DNA from: Symbiobacterium terraclitae
GTDB lineage: Bacteria > Bacillota > Sulfobacillia > Symbiobacteriales > Symbiobacteriaceae
Assembly (NCBI RefSeq): GCF_017874315.1
Contig: NZ_JAGGLG010000012.1
Span: forward strand, 1 to 64,000
Direction of reading: 5' to 3'
DNA length: 64,000 nt
The number at the start of each line of letters is the position of its first letter. The stretch's first letter is position 1. The notes under the pieces are model-generated. The model saw only the letters and a program-made list of their open reading frames with translations. It was not told the origin of the DNA and searched no databases. Positions 35,269 through 43,533 of this stretch are shown in pieces. Position numbers and translations under genes: made by a program.

Positions 35269-35521
35269 GTCAGCATCCCTCTTCTCCACTGCATTTTGTC
35301 CCACGGCGATTGGCCCCGGCGTGCCCCCACCCTTCGTACTCGGGATCCATGATTATTTGGGGTGCATACCGGAGAAGACTAGTAGTCCATAGCCTTATTC
35401 TAGACCAATCTTTCGGAGCAGTAAATCGACGCCCCTATGACGCGTCGTTATGAGGCCATAATGCAGGAGGGTCGGGAGCTTTTCGACCGCGGACAGGGGA
35501 GTGTCGGCGGTTCGAAAGAGG

Positions 35522-35529
35522 TATACAAT
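35522..35529 (+). promoter_or_regulatory. Possible -10 element giving a leaderless sensor kinase message
   Basis: TATACAAT ends 6 bp before ATG 35536, so transcription from it would begin at or next to the start codon. No convincing -35 was found. The stretch 35269-35521 otherwise contains only weak alternative starts (ATG 35437 and 35461). Confidence 0.35.
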
Positions 35530-35535
35530 AGACGC

Positions 35536-37605
35536 ATGGAAGTTGTTCAGAGCCGTGTGGTGCGCCGGCTGGACGCGCTGTTTCGCACCGGGTATCCACA
35601 CCCCATGAACCTCTTTGCGGCCCTCATGCTGGCCTTCGTGCCCGCGCTCTCGTGGCTGTCGGGTGAGGCCGCGGACAGGGCGGCGTGGGCGCGCCTGACG
35701 AGCATCGCCCTCGGCCTGATCTACTTGGCCGTCTGGACGCGGATCCGCCCCGTTGCGCCTGCCTGGCGGCGCGGGGCCTACCACGAGCTCTACCTGCTGG
35801 CGCAGGCGGCCATGGTGGCGGCCATCTACGCCCTGGACGGCGGGTTGACGCGCTTCCTTTTTTCGGTGGTGGCCGTCCAGGCCGTCTACCTGATTCCGGT
35901 CCGGCGGTGGGCGCCCTTCGTGGGCACCCTGGCCGCCCTCTGGCTGGCCCTGTACCTGGCCATCACGCCCCCGGGTGAGCCGGGCGAGAACATGGTGGCC
36001 AGCATCGGCATGTACTTCCTCTACCTGGTCTTCGCCTCGCTGGTGACCCTCACGATGCTCCAGCAGGAGCGGCAGGGCCGGCTGGCCCAACAGCTGCTGG
36101 AAGGGGTGAACCAGCGGCACGAGGTGCTGCGAGAGTACGACCAGACGGTGGAGCACAGGGCCGAGAGCGAGGAGCGGGAGCGGCTGGCCCAGACGATCCA
36201 CGCCCGCCTGGCCGTGCGGCTCGGGGACCTGGAGGTGCAGCTGCGGAAGATCCTGGAGAGCGGCTCGCCGGACAGGCAGGCGGTGCGGGGCGCCCGGCTC
36301 CAGGCCAAGGCCGTGCTGGGCGAGGTGCGCGACGCGGTGCGCGCGCTGCGCCCGGCCGAGGAGGGCGGCGAGCTGGAGGAGGCCGATTCCCCCTGGCGGT
36401 TCGACGCCCCACCGGAGCCGCAGGTGAACCTGAAGCTGACCGACCCCATCAACCTGTACCACATCTGGAACGTGGGCGTGCTCGTGCTCACCGCCGGGGT
36501 GATGACGGCATCCCGGCTCGTAGGCGGCAGCCCGGACTGGCTCCGGGTGCTCCTGCTCACGCTGGGGCTGCTGACGGTCTATGCCGGTGCCTCGGCGCGG
36601 GGGGTTCCGTACGCGCTGCGCGCCCTGTTCGTCGTCATCGGCGCCGGCCTCGTTTACACGCTGGTCCTGCTCACCCGGGAGCCGCTGATGAACCACCTCT
36701 TCCTCGTGGTCTCCGCGCAGATGGTCTTCCTGATGCCGGGGGGGACGTGGGGGGTCGTCGCGGCGGTGGCCTTTCCCACCGTGCTGACCGCGGCCGCCCT
36801 GCTGTTCTCCAACGCGGCGCTGGGCGTCTCGCCCCTGTCGCTCACCGTCGCCTTCGGCGTCACCTACTTCTTCGCGGCGGTCATGGCTCACATGACCCGG
36901 CTGCAGGTGGAGGCCCGCACCCGGGCCATCCACTACGCCCAGCAGCTCCGGGAGGTCAACCGTCTGCTGGAGGCGAGGCTGCTGGAGGCCAGGCAGGTGG
37001 CCATCGCCCGCGAGCGGGTGCGCATGGCGCGCGAGATCCACGACGGGCTGGGCCACCACCTCACAGCCGTGATCGTCGACCTGCAGAACGCCGAGGCGCT
37101 GGCGGCGGAGGAGCCCGATGCGGCCCGCGCCCACGTGCACAGCGCCCTGGAGGTCATCCAGGCCGCCATGCGCTCCAGCCAGGAGATGGTCGACGCTCTG
37201 GACCGCTTCGAGCGCCCGCTGCCCAAGGCCATCCACGACCTGGTCACGCGCTGGATGCAGGTGACCGGCACCCCGGTGATCCTGCGGGTCGACGGCGGTG
37301 GCTCCGACCTGTCCACCGCGGCCCGGATGACCCTGTTCCGGACGGTGCAGGAGAGCCTGACCAACATCCAGAAGCACGCGCGGCCCACCCGGGTCGAGAT
37401 CGCCCTGACCCAGCTGGCCGACCGGGTGATCCTGCGGGTGATCAACGACGACCTCGGCCGGAGCGAGCACGACGAGGCGGTGCGTTCCGGCTTCGGGCTC
37501 CTCGGCCTGAAGGAGCGCGCACAGGCGCTCATGGGCGAGTTCGAGGCCGGGCCGCGCAGCGAGGGTGGCTTTCAGGTGTCACTGATCCTGCCGATCGGGC
37601 ACTGA
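35536..37605 (+). CDS. NarL-type sensor histidine kinase with internal duplication
   Basis: A membrane kinase of about 689 aa. Residues about 22-180 form a first set of membrane helices, followed by a coiled region and EERERLAQTIHARL with a histidine at 222, a HisKA_3-like dimerisation helix without an ATPase domain. A second helix set (about 310-455) leads to ERVRMAREIHDGLGHH, with phospho-accepting His 502, and a HATPase_c domain (N-box ESLTNIQKHA, G-box GFGLLGLKERA). The halves align at a 280-residue offset. The start is uncertain: ATG 35536 fits the -10 element, while ATG 35461 has a weak GAGG site. It pairs with the regulator 15 bp downstream. The stimulus is unknown. Confidence 0.87.
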   Translation: MEVVQSRVVRRLDALFRTGYPHPMNLFAALMLAFVPALSWLSGEAADRAAWARLTSIALGLIYLAVWTRIRPVAPAWRRGAYHELYLLAQAAMVAAIYALDGGLTRFLFSVVAVQAVYLIPVRRWAPFVGTLAALWLALYLAITPPGEPGENMVASIGMYFLYLVFASLVTLTMLQQERQGRLAQQLLEGVNQRHEVLREYDQTVEHRAESEERERLAQTIHARLAVRLGDLEVQLRKILESGSPDRQAVRGARLQAKAVLGEVRDAVRALRPAEEGGELEEADSPWRFDAPPEPQVNLKLTDPINLYHIWNVGVLVLTAGVMTASRLVGGSPDWLRVLLLTLGLLTVYAGASARGVPYALRALFVVIGAGLVYTLVLLTREPLMNHLFLVVSAQMVFLMPGGTWGVVAAVAFPTVLTAAALLFSNAALGVSPLSLTVAFGVTYFFAAVMAHMTRLQVEARTRAIHYAQQLREVNRLLEARLLEARQVAIARERVRMAREIHDGLGHHLTAVIVDLQNAEALAAEEPDAARAHVHSALEVIQAAMRSSQEMVDALDRFERPLPKAIHDLVTRWMQVTGTPVILRVDGGGSDLSTAARMTLFRTVQESLTNIQKHARPTRVEIALTQLADRVILRVINDDLGRSEHDEAVRSGFGLLGLKERAQALMGEFEAGPRSEGGFQVSLILPIGH

Positions 37606-37620
37606 CGGGGGGAACGCCTT

Positions 37621-38286
37621 GTGGACGGAGGCAAGATCCGCATCATGATCGTGGACGACCAGTCCCTGCTCAGGCGGGGGCTGGCGGCGCTGCTCAACCG
37701 CAACCCGGACATGGAGGTGGTCGCCGAGGCCGGCGACGGGGAGGAGGCGCTCCGGGTCGCCGCCGAGGCCGATCCTGACGTCATTCTCATGGATGTGCGC
37801 ATGCCGGTGCTCGACGGGGTGGCGGCCACCCGGGAGCTGGTCCGCCGCGGCTGCCGGGCCGGCGTGATCATCCTGACCACCTTCGACGACGACGAGTACA
37901 TCTTCGAGGGCCTGGCGGCCGGCGCGCGCGGCTACCTGCTGAAGGACGCGGAGTACGAGGAGCTGTCGCAGGCCATCCGCACCGTGGCCAGCGGTGAGTC
38001 TCTGCTGCAGCCGCAGATCACCACGCGCGTGCTCAAGGAGTTCAGCCGCCTCTCGTCCATGGCCGCCTCCCGGCCGAAGCCGCAGGCGCTGGCCGAACCG
38101 CTCACCGAGCGGGAGCTGGAGGTGCTGCGGCTGATGGCCTCGGGCGCCTCCAACCAGGACATCGCAGCCGCGCTCTACATCGGGCTGGGCACGGTCAAGC
38201 ACCACGTGCGGGCAATCTTCGGCAAGCTGGGCGCCCGTGACCGGGTGCACGCGGTCCTCCTGGCCCAGGAACTCCACCTGGTGTGA
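37621..38286 (+). CDS. LuxR/NarL-family response regulator
   Basis: A 221-aa regulator. The receiver domain (about 7-122) has the acidic pocket IVDDQ, phospho-acceptor D58 in ILMDVRMP, TTFDDDEY and K108 region LLKDA. A Pro/Ala linker leads to a LuxR helix-turn-helix (about 155-215: LTEREVLEVL-type start, SNQDIAAALYIGLGTVKHHVRAIFGKLG). It is almost certainly the partner of the kinase encoded just upstream. GTG 37621 has GGGGGG upstream. Target genes are not evident; the neighbouring degV is separated by 186 bp and a hairpin. Confidence 0.94.
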   Translation: MDGGKIRIMIVDDQSLLRRGLAALLNRNPDMEVVAEAGDGEEALRVAAEADPDVILMDVRMPVLDGVAATRELVRRGCRAGVIILTTFDDDEYIFEGLAAGARGYLLKDAEYEELSQAIRTVASGESLLQPQITTRVLKEFSRLSSMAASRPKPQALAEPLTERELEVLRLMASGASNQDIAAALYIGLGTVKHHVRAIFGKLGARDRVHAVLLAQELHLV

Positions 38287-38327
38287 CCGGGGTTCCTCCC
38301 CATTTTGGACTATAACTCCAGGCAGAC

Positions 38328-38348
38328 GCGCCGCCCCGCGGGCGGCGC
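38328..38348 (+). terminator. Hairpin after the two-component operon
   Basis: GCGCCGCCC (38328-38336) pairs with GGGCGGCGC (38340-38348) around a 3-base loop. No T tract follows, so termination efficiency is uncertain. Confidence 0.5.
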
Positions 38349-38472
38349 TCAACTGTGCCCTGGGATCGGTCCTGCAGGCAGATGTCATGCCCGCCTCGCC
38401 GGGTTACGCTAGTCTGAGTAACGTGGGCGCCCCAGCTTTCCGCTGTGTGCCGCCCTGCGAGGAGGAACTGGC

Positions 38473-39372
38473 ATGACGCACGGTCGCTCCTGCACGCTGG
38501 TCGTCGACGGTGGAGCAGACCTGCCTGAGGACCTGGTCAGGCAGTATCACATTCAGGTGGTTCCGCTCACGGTCCACTTCGGCGCGGAGTCCTATCAGAG
38601 CGGTGTGACCATCACCCCCGCCGAGTTCTACCAGCGTCTGAAGGCGCGCGGCGAGTTCCCGACCACCTCGCAGCCGTCCGTGGGCGACTACGTCGCGGCA
38701 TACCAGCGGGCCGCGGAGCACGGGCTGCCCATCCTGTCGCTCCACCTCTCCAGCGGCCTCTCCGGCTCCTACAACGCCGCCCGGGCCGCCTGCTCGCTCC
38801 TGCCGCACCTGGACATCACCCAGGTGGACACCATGACCCTCTCGGGTGAGATGTCCCTCCAGGTGCTGGTGGCCGCCGAGATGGCGGAGCGGGGCCTGCC
38901 CGTCGCCGAGATCTGCGATACGCTGCGGGCCATCAACGCCCGCTCGCACCTCTACTTCACGATCGACAAGCTGGACTACCTGCGCAAGGGGGGCCGCATC
39001 GGTCGCGTCGCCGGGGCCGTGGGCGGACTCCTCGGCATCCGCCCCATCGTCACGGTCGACAAGTCCACCGGGACGTACATCGCCGTCGGCAAGGCGCGGT
39101 CGTTCCGGCGTGCCGTCGAGGAGGTGGCCCAGCGCATCATCGACGAGGTGGGCGAGGGCAACGAGGTGAGCCTGATGGTCCTCGAGGGTTACTGCCCCGA
39201 GCAGGTCGCCCACGTCGTCGCCCTGCTCCGCAGCCGGCTGAACGTCATCTGGTTCCATCACCTGCACGTCAACCCGAGCCTCGGCGCCCACGTCGGCCCC
39301 GATGCCCTGGGCGTGGCATACTTCCCCGGCCCGTTGCCGTACCTGGCGCGCGACGTCGTCGCCGCCGACTGA
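38473..39372 (+). CDS. DegV-family fatty-acid-binding protein
   Basis: A 299-aa DegV/EDD-fold protein. Members bind a fatty acid (FakB type) for phosphorylation by FakA. Seen are VVDGGADLPEDL at the start, VPLTVHFG, TTSQPSVGDY, LSSGLSGSYNAA with the ligand-contacting Ser, and RKGGRIGRVAGAVGGLLGIRPI. The usual DS at the very start of the family is DG here. No fakA is adjacent, so the partner must be elsewhere. ATG 38473 follows GGAGGA. A strong terminator lies 18 bp after the stop. Confidence 0.92.
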   Translation: MTHGRSCTLVVDGGADLPEDLVRQYHIQVVPLTVHFGAESYQSGVTITPAEFYQRLKARGEFPTTSQPSVGDYVAAYQRAAEHGLPILSLHLSSGLSGSYNAARAACSLLPHLDITQVDTMTLSGEMSLQVLVAAEMAERGLPVAEICDTLRAINARSHLYFTIDKLDYLRKGGRIGRVAGAVGGLLGIRPIVTVDKSTGTYIAVGKARSFRRAVEEVAQRIIDEVGEGNEVSLMVLEGYCPEQVAHVVALLRSRLNVIWFHHLHVNPSLGAHVGPDALGVAYFPGPLPYLARDVVAAD

Positions 39373-39390
39373 CCCAACCCATACAGTGAG

Positions 39391-39424
39391 GACGGCCGCC
39401 CGCAGACCGGGCGGCCGTCTGTGC
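39391..39424. terminator. Bidirectional terminator between degV and the UPF0173 gene
   Basis: A perfect 12-bp stem (39391-39402 with 39408-39419) with a 5-base loop is followed by TGTG. It separates convergent genes. Confidence 0.8.
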
Positions 39425-39432
39425 CGTGCTGC

Positions 39433-40107
39433 CTACAGGTCGTAGCTCTCGCCGGGCCGGAGCACGACCGGCGTGGTCGAAGTCGTCTCCCGCACACGCG
39501 CGACGAAGTCGCCGGGATCCTGCACGAGGACGGGGAAGGTGCCCCAGTGCATGGGGATGACCACCTTGGGCTGGATCCACTGCACGGCGGTGGCGGCGTC
39601 TTCCGGCCCCATCGTGTAGTTGTCGCCGATGGGCAGCAGCGCCACGTCGATGCCCGGCTCCTCGATGACGCCGTTCAGCAGCTTCATGTCGCTGAACAGG
39701 GCGGTGTCGCCGGCGTGGTAGATGCGCTTGCCGCCCAGGTGGATGACGAAGCCCGCGGCGTGGCCGCCGGTCGAACCGAAGCCGTGGTAGGCCAGGGTGA
39801 CCCGGACCAGCCCGAAGTCGAAGCGGCGCTTGCCGCCCAGCGCCAAGTCGGCGACGTTCACGCCGTCCTTGGCCAGCTCCTGTGCAGCCTCAAAGCTGGT
39901 GATGACCGTCGCGCCCGTCCGCCGGGCGATGGCCGCGGTGTCGCCCACGTGATCGCCGTGCATGTGCGTCACCAGGATGTACTGCGGGTTCAGCTCCTCA
40001 GCCTTGACGGGGCAGACCGGGTTGCCCGTGATGAAAGGGTCGATCAGCAGGTTCCACCGGTCATGCGTAATCTCGAACGCCGAGTGACCCAGGTACCGGA
40101 TTCGCAC
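39433..40107 (-). CDS. UPF0173-family metal-dependent hydrolase
   Basis: A 224-aa metallo-beta-lactamase-fold protein of the UPF0173 group: GHSAFEI near the start, the metal motif THMHGDHVGD, GYHGFGST-type AYHGFGSTGGHAAG, HAGDTALFSDM, IPMHWGTFP. Two metal ions are expected; the physiological substrate of this family is not established. GTG 40107 has GAAGGAGG with 8-nt spacing. It is a single-gene unit. The 253-bp gap to its right holds the promoters of this gene and of the divergent dus gene but no further gene. Confidence 0.92.
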   Translation of the reverse strand: MRIRYLGHSAFEITHDRWNLLIDPFITGNPVCPVKAEELNPQYILVTHMHGDHVGDTAAIARRTGATVITSFEAAQELAKDGVNVADLALGGKRRFDFGLVRVTLAYHGFGSTGGHAAGFVIHLGGKRIYHAGDTALFSDMKLLNGVIEEPGIDVALLPIGDNYTMGPEDAATAVQWIQPKVVIPMHWGTFPVLVQDPGDFVARVRETTSTTPVVLRPGESYDL

Positions 40108-40313
40108 GAGATCGCCTCCTTCGGGTTATCTTCTAATAATGAAGTGATGCCCTCCGGGCCGCGCCCGCGTGCGGAGAACGAGGCCGGGCGGGCATCGCGC
40201 TGGAGCACCCTGTACCCTATTTCCCGATTGCTCCCTCCATTCTCCTGCTTCTCCGAATGCTCAGACCGCGCGAGCGCCGCTGCCGCGCAGCTGCCGGCGC
40301 ACAGCATGTGGCA

Positions 40314-40342
40314 TAGACCTGGTGGCGCGGCGTGGGTATAAT
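40314..40342 (+). promoter_or_regulatory. Promoter for the dus gene
   Basis: TAGACC (40314-40319) and a perfect TATAAT (40337-40342) are 17 bp apart. The start near 40349 leaves a very short leader. Confidence 0.6.
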
Positions 40343-40360
40343 AGACCCGCCACTTATGTC

Positions 40361-41491
40361 ATGGCGGGGGTGATGGGGTTGCCGGAAAAGCTGCTCAAAC
40401 CGATCCGCATCGGCAGTCTGACCATCGAGCGCCCGCTGGCGCTGGCCCCCATGGCCGGCGTCACCAACTGGCCGTTCCGCCGCCTCTGCAAGGAGCAGGG
40501 CTGCGGGCTGGTCGTCACCGAGTTCGTGAGCGACAAGGCACTGATCTACGACAGCCGGCGCACGCGGGAGATGATCCTGCTGCTGGACGACGAGCGGCCG
40601 GCGGGCGTGCAGATCTTCGGCGCCGAGCCCGACACGATGGCCCGGGCCGCCGTCCGCGTCGTCGAGCTGGTGCAGCCGGACTTGATCGACATCAACATGG
40701 GCTGCCCCGCCCCCAAGGTCACGCGGGGCCGCGGCGGTTCGTCGCTGCTCAAGGAGCCGGAGCTGGCTCAGGAGATCGTCCGGCAGGTAGTGCGGGCCGT
40801 GGCCCCGCTTCCGGTCACGGTGAAGATGCGCATCGGCTGGGATGCGCGGTCGATCAACGCCGTGGAGGTCGCCCGGCGGGTGGAGGAGGCCGGGGCCGCG
40901 CTCATCACGGTGCACGGGCGCACCAGGGAGCAGCACTACTCGGGCCGCGCCGACTGGGACGTGATCGCGGCGGTGGCCCGGGCGGTGTCGGTTCCGGTGC
41001 TGGGCAACGGCGACATCACCAGCCCCCGGGACGCCGAGGAACGTCTGCGCACCACCGGTGTGGCGGGGCTGGCTATCGGCCGCGGCGCGTTGGGAAATCC
41101 GTGGGTGTTCAGCCGCACCCTGCACTACCTGGAGACGGGCGAGATGCTGCCGGAGCCTGACGCCCGGCAGCGCGTGGAGATGGCGCTCCGGCACCTGGAC
41201 CTGATGATCGCCTACAAGGGCGAGTTCCTTGCGGTGCGGGAGATGCGCAAGCACGCGGCCTGGTACCTGAAAGGGCTGTATGGCGCCGCGGAGGCCAGGG
41301 CCGCCATCAACCGGGCGGAGCGCCCTGACGAGATGCGGTCTCTGCTCCTGGCCTTCCTCGAGCGGTGGGAGGCCCGCGGCGGCGGGTATGAGGCGCCCGC
41401 GGAGGACGACGGCATGTTCGCAGCGCGCGACGAGATGGCTTCGGAATGCGGCGAGGCGAACCTGGAATGCAGGCAGGCGCTGCCGGAATAG
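40361..41491 (+). CDS. dus: tRNA-dihydrouridine synthase (DusB type)
   Basis: A 376-aa (from ATG 40361) FMN enzyme reducing uridines in the tRNA D-loop. LAPMAGVTNWPFRRL, the INMGCPAPKVTRGRGGSSLL catalytic loop with its cysteine, VKMRIGWD, HGRTREQHYSG and GNGDI are conserved. The C-terminal helical domain contains the RKHAAWYLKG motif. Three starts compete: ATG 40361, ATG 40373 and TTG 40379. A GGGGGTGAT site is best spaced for TTG 40379. The C-terminal 45 residues after the domain are acidic and probably flexible. In many Gram-positives dus precedes greA, as here. Confidence 0.93.
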   Translation: MAGVMGLPEKLLKPIRIGSLTIERPLALAPMAGVTNWPFRRLCKEQGCGLVVTEFVSDKALIYDSRRTREMILLLDDERPAGVQIFGAEPDTMARAAVRVVELVQPDLIDINMGCPAPKVTRGRGGSSLLKEPELAQEIVRQVVRAVAPLPVTVKMRIGWDARSINAVEVARRVEEAGAALITVHGRTREQHYSGRADWDVIAAVARAVSVPVLGNGDITSPRDAEERLRTTGVAGLAIGRGALGNPWVFSRTLHYLETGEMLPEPDARQRVEMALRHLDLMIAYKGEFLAVREMRKHAAWYLKGLYGAAEARAAINRAERPDEMRSLLLAFLERWEARGGGYEAPAEDDGMFAARDEMASECGEANLECRQALPE

Positions 41492-41536
41492 GCCCCTGTG
41501 TGCCCCGGAATCCGCACAAAGCGTCAGACTGTTAAG

Positions 41537-41566
41537 TTGACACTGGCTGCCGAGCGCACGTATAAT
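41537..41566 (+). promoter_or_regulatory. Consensus sigma-70 promoter for greA
   Basis: Both hexamers are perfect: TTGACA (41537-41542) and TATAAT (41561-41566), 18 bp apart. It is the strongest promoter seen in the window. It implies a leader of about 205 nt before greA with several GC-rich stem possibilities. Confidence 0.85.
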
Positions 41567-41777
41567 GTATAGGCTACAGAAGCAGGGCACTGCGAGGAAC
41601 CGGGCCCGGGCCGGATGCTGTCCGGCCGAGCAGGACCGGACTCGTAGTGCTTCATCGCAGCAGGGGGGTCCCGGGGGTATACTGCGGCTTTGCCGGCTCG
41701 TATACATCCGTAGCTTGACGAGGGTTCGTAACGCTGACCATCGTTGGGTGTAGTTGTGGAGAAAAGGGGAGAACCGC

Positions 41778-42251
41778 ATGTCCGAGAAAGAGGTACTCCT
41801 ATCCCTGGACGGCCTGAAGCAGCTGGAGCAGGAGCTGCTTCACCTGCGGACGGTGAAGCGCCTCGAGGTAGCAGAACGGATCAAGCAGGCCCGGGAGTAC
41901 GGCGACATCTCGGAGAACTCCGAGTACGAGGATGCCAAGAACGAGCAGGCGTTCATCGAAGGCCGCATTCTGGTGCTGGAGAAGATGCTCCGCAACGCCC
42001 GGGTGATCGACGAGCCGGTCGGTGAGCACGAGGTGGTGCTGGTCGGCAGCACGGTGGTGCTCAAGGACCTGGAGTACGGCGACGAGTTTACCTACACCAT
42101 CGTGGGCACCACGGAGGCGGACCCCTCACATAACCGCATCTCCAACGAGTCCCCGGTCGGCCGGGCGATCATGGGGCAGAAGGTGGGGACCGTCGTCGAG
42201 GTCGATGCGCCCGACGGGAAGCTGAAGTACGAGATCGTGGAGATCAAGTAG
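41778..42251 (+). CDS. greA: Transcription elongation factor GreA
   Basis: A 157-aa factor that enters the RNA polymerase secondary channel and stimulates cleavage of backtracked RNA. The N-terminal coiled coil (about 8-75) has the tip acidic pair in the EYGDISENSEYEDAKNEQ signature. The C-terminal FKBP-like domain includes VGSTVVLKDLEYGDE, ISNESPVGRAIMGQKVG and the final DGKLKYEIVEI. ATG 41778 has AAAAGGGGAG upstream. Length is typical. It is expressed from its own very strong promoter. Confidence 0.97.
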   Translation: MSEKEVLLSLDGLKQLEQELLHLRTVKRLEVAERIKQAREYGDISENSEYEDAKNEQAFIEGRILVLEKMLRNARVIDEPVGEHEVVLVGSTVVLKDLEYGDEFTYTIVGTTEADPSHNRISNESPVGRAIMGQKVGTVVEVDAPDGKLKYEIVEIK

Positions 42252-42272
42252 CGGGGGGCATGCGCCCCCCGC
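42251..42272 (+). terminator. Hairpin directly after greA
   Basis: GCGGGGGGC (42251-42259) pairs with GCCCCCCGC (42264-42272) around ATGC, starting at the last base of the stop codon; no T tract follows. Confidence 0.6.
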
Positions 42273-42274
42273 CC

Positions 42275-42508
42275 TCAGTCCCTTGCCTCCCTGCCCATCC
42301 GGATGGCCGGGCCGTCCCCCCGCTCCCGGCCGGGCGGCGGGTTGCGGGGCTCGGGCGCCTCCCAGGCCCGGACGGTCTGCTCGCGCCCAGGGGCGCTGAC
42401 GCTCCGGTCGGCGCGCAGGCTGTGCTCGTATGCGGACTGGCCCAGGTCGCCGGCCGTGGGTCCGGCCTGCGGCTGCTTCATGTCGTGGAGCGGTCTTGGC
42501 ACGGACAT
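42275..42508 (-). CDS. Small hydrophilic protein, 77 aa
   Basis: A candidate small gene convergent with greA. The product is basic and hydrophilic, rich in Arg, Pro and Gly, with no membrane segment and no family I recognise. A GGGAGG lies 2 nt before ATG 42508 but 8 nt before GTG 42502, so the true start may be the latter. Support is the ribosome site and the terminator hairpin it shares with greA. It could be a chance open frame in GC-rich DNA. Confidence 0.4.
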   Translation of the reverse strand: MSVPRPLHDMKQPQAGPTAGDLGQSAYEHSLRADRSVSAPGREQTVRAWEAPEPRNPPPGRERGDGPAIRMGREARD

Positions 42509-42587
42509 CGCCTCCCCCGCGTAGTCTGCCCCGGTCTGAGCGGGCGCTGAGTGGCAAGATCATGGCCCGGTGGCAGCAGGATCAGCG

Positions 42588-42617
42588 TTGACAAGGGATG
42601 AACGTGACGGGTACAAT
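42588..42617 (+). promoter_or_regulatory. Promoter of the tRNA-Ala gene
   Basis: TTGACA (42588-42593) and TACAAT (42612-42617) are 18 bp apart. The tRNA begins 16 bp after the -10. Confidence 0.8.
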
Positions 42618-42632
42618 AGCTAAGCGGTCGAC

Positions 42633-42708
42633 GGGGCTGTAGCTCAGCTGGGAGAGCAGCGCCTTTGCAAGGCGAAGGTCGAGGGTTCGAATCCCTTCAG
42701 CTCCACCA
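42633..42708 (+). tRNA. tRNA-Ala (anticodon TGC)
   Basis: The 76-nt cloverleaf includes an encoded CCA end. The acceptor stem GGGGCTG pairs with CAGCTCC and contains the G3:U70 pair that identifies alanine tRNAs. The anticodon loop is TTTGCAA, giving TGC, which reads GCA and, with wobble modification, other GCN codons. The T-arm reads GAGGG-TTCGAAT-CCCTT. It is a single tRNA unit with its own promoter and terminator. Confidence 0.97.
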
Positions 42709-42712
42709 AGTG

Positions 42713-42741
42713 GCGGACCGGGCAGTGCCCGGTCCGCTTTT
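42713..42741 (+). terminator. Terminator of the tRNA-Ala gene
   Basis: GCGGACCGGGC (42713-42723) pairs perfectly with GCCCGGTCCGC (42727-42737), then TTTT. Confidence 0.9.
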
Positions 42742-42819
42742 GTGCGCAGTCGGCCTGGCTCTGGGATAGGAACAAGGCAGGGCGGCCCCGATGAGGGCCG
42801 CCCTGCTGCGGTGTGCGGG

Positions 42820-43191
42820 TTACTTCACGATCAGCTTGCCCGTCATGCCGGACTCCCGGTGGCCGGGCACGTCGCAGATGATCTCGTGCTCGCCCTTCTT
42901 GCTGGCCTTGACCTGGATGCTGGCGGTCTGGCCGGCCGGCACCTGGCCGGAGTTCACGTTCAGGGCGGGGATCAGGAAGTTGTGGGCCACGGCCGGATCC
43001 TTGTTCACCAGGGTAATCTTGACGGTGTCACCCTCGTTGACCTCCAGGACATCCGGCGTAAACTTCATCTCGCCGTTGATGCCCATCTCGACGGTCAACT
43101 CCGTCACGTTGCCGCCGCCGCCACCACCGCAGGCAGTCAGAACACCCAGGGACAGCACGGCAACAAGCAAGAGCATGGCAATCCGCTTCAT
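42820..43191 (-). CDS. Blue-copper (cupredoxin) lipoprotein
   Basis: A 123-aa exported lipoprotein: lipobox LGVLTAC at about residues 15-21, a run of six glycines as linker, then a plastocyanin/sulfocyanin-like domain. Type 1 copper ligands are visible as His in VAHNFLIP, then Cys-His-Met in CDVPGHRESGM. A membrane-tethered copper protein next to a cbb3-type oxidase and a cytochrome b/Rieske complex is a plausible electron shuttle between them (inference). ATG 43191 has only a distant GGGAG site. The gene points away from the oxidase operon; the region between holds a perfect palindrome. Confidence 0.9.
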   Translation of the reverse strand: MKRIAMLLLVAVLSLGVLTACGGGGGGNVTELTVEMGINGEMKFTPDVLEVNEGDTVKITLVNKDPAVAHNFLIPALNVNSGQVPAGQTASIQVKASKKGEHEIICDVPGHRESGMTGKLIVK

Positions 43192-43296
43192 CGTTGACGT
43201 TTCACTCCCTTTCTTCTGGACTCCATCTTGCCAAACCGCGGAGATTGCCTCAATCGGACGCGCGATGTACCCGAGCACTCCCATCTACGCAGGGGG

Positions 43297-43312
43297 TAGG
43301 GTCTAGACCCTA
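43297..43312. promoter_or_regulatory. Perfect 16-bp palindrome, candidate operator
   Basis: TAGGGTCTAGACCCTA is an exact palindrome between the cupredoxin gene and the divergent oxidase operon. It is GC-balanced and not part of a terminator, so a dimeric regulator site is the simplest reading. No known regulator consensus was matched. Confidence 0.5.
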
Positions 43313-43477
43313 AGGACTACCATGCATGCAACTTCCGTGCTAGGCGTGTTAAAATAGCGGCCGAAAACCCTGTAGTTGCACTTATTTACAGAAATACAGG
43401 CAACTCCGGCAGAGATAATACCACGGCGTCCACCACCGCATCAAGGTGTACTCGCGCTCACATTCACCACATTTGGG

Positions 43478-43506
43478 TTGAAGTTGTGCTCATACTTTAA
43501 TATATG
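43478..43506 (+). promoter_or_regulatory. Possible promoter of the cbb3-type oxidase operon
   Basis: TTGAAG (43478-43483) and TATATG (43501-43506) are 17 bp apart in a locally AT-rich stretch, 27 bp before GTG 43534. The -10 is imperfect. Confidence 0.4.
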
Positions 43507-43533
43507 CGAGCCTGAAACTCTGGGGGCGTTCAC

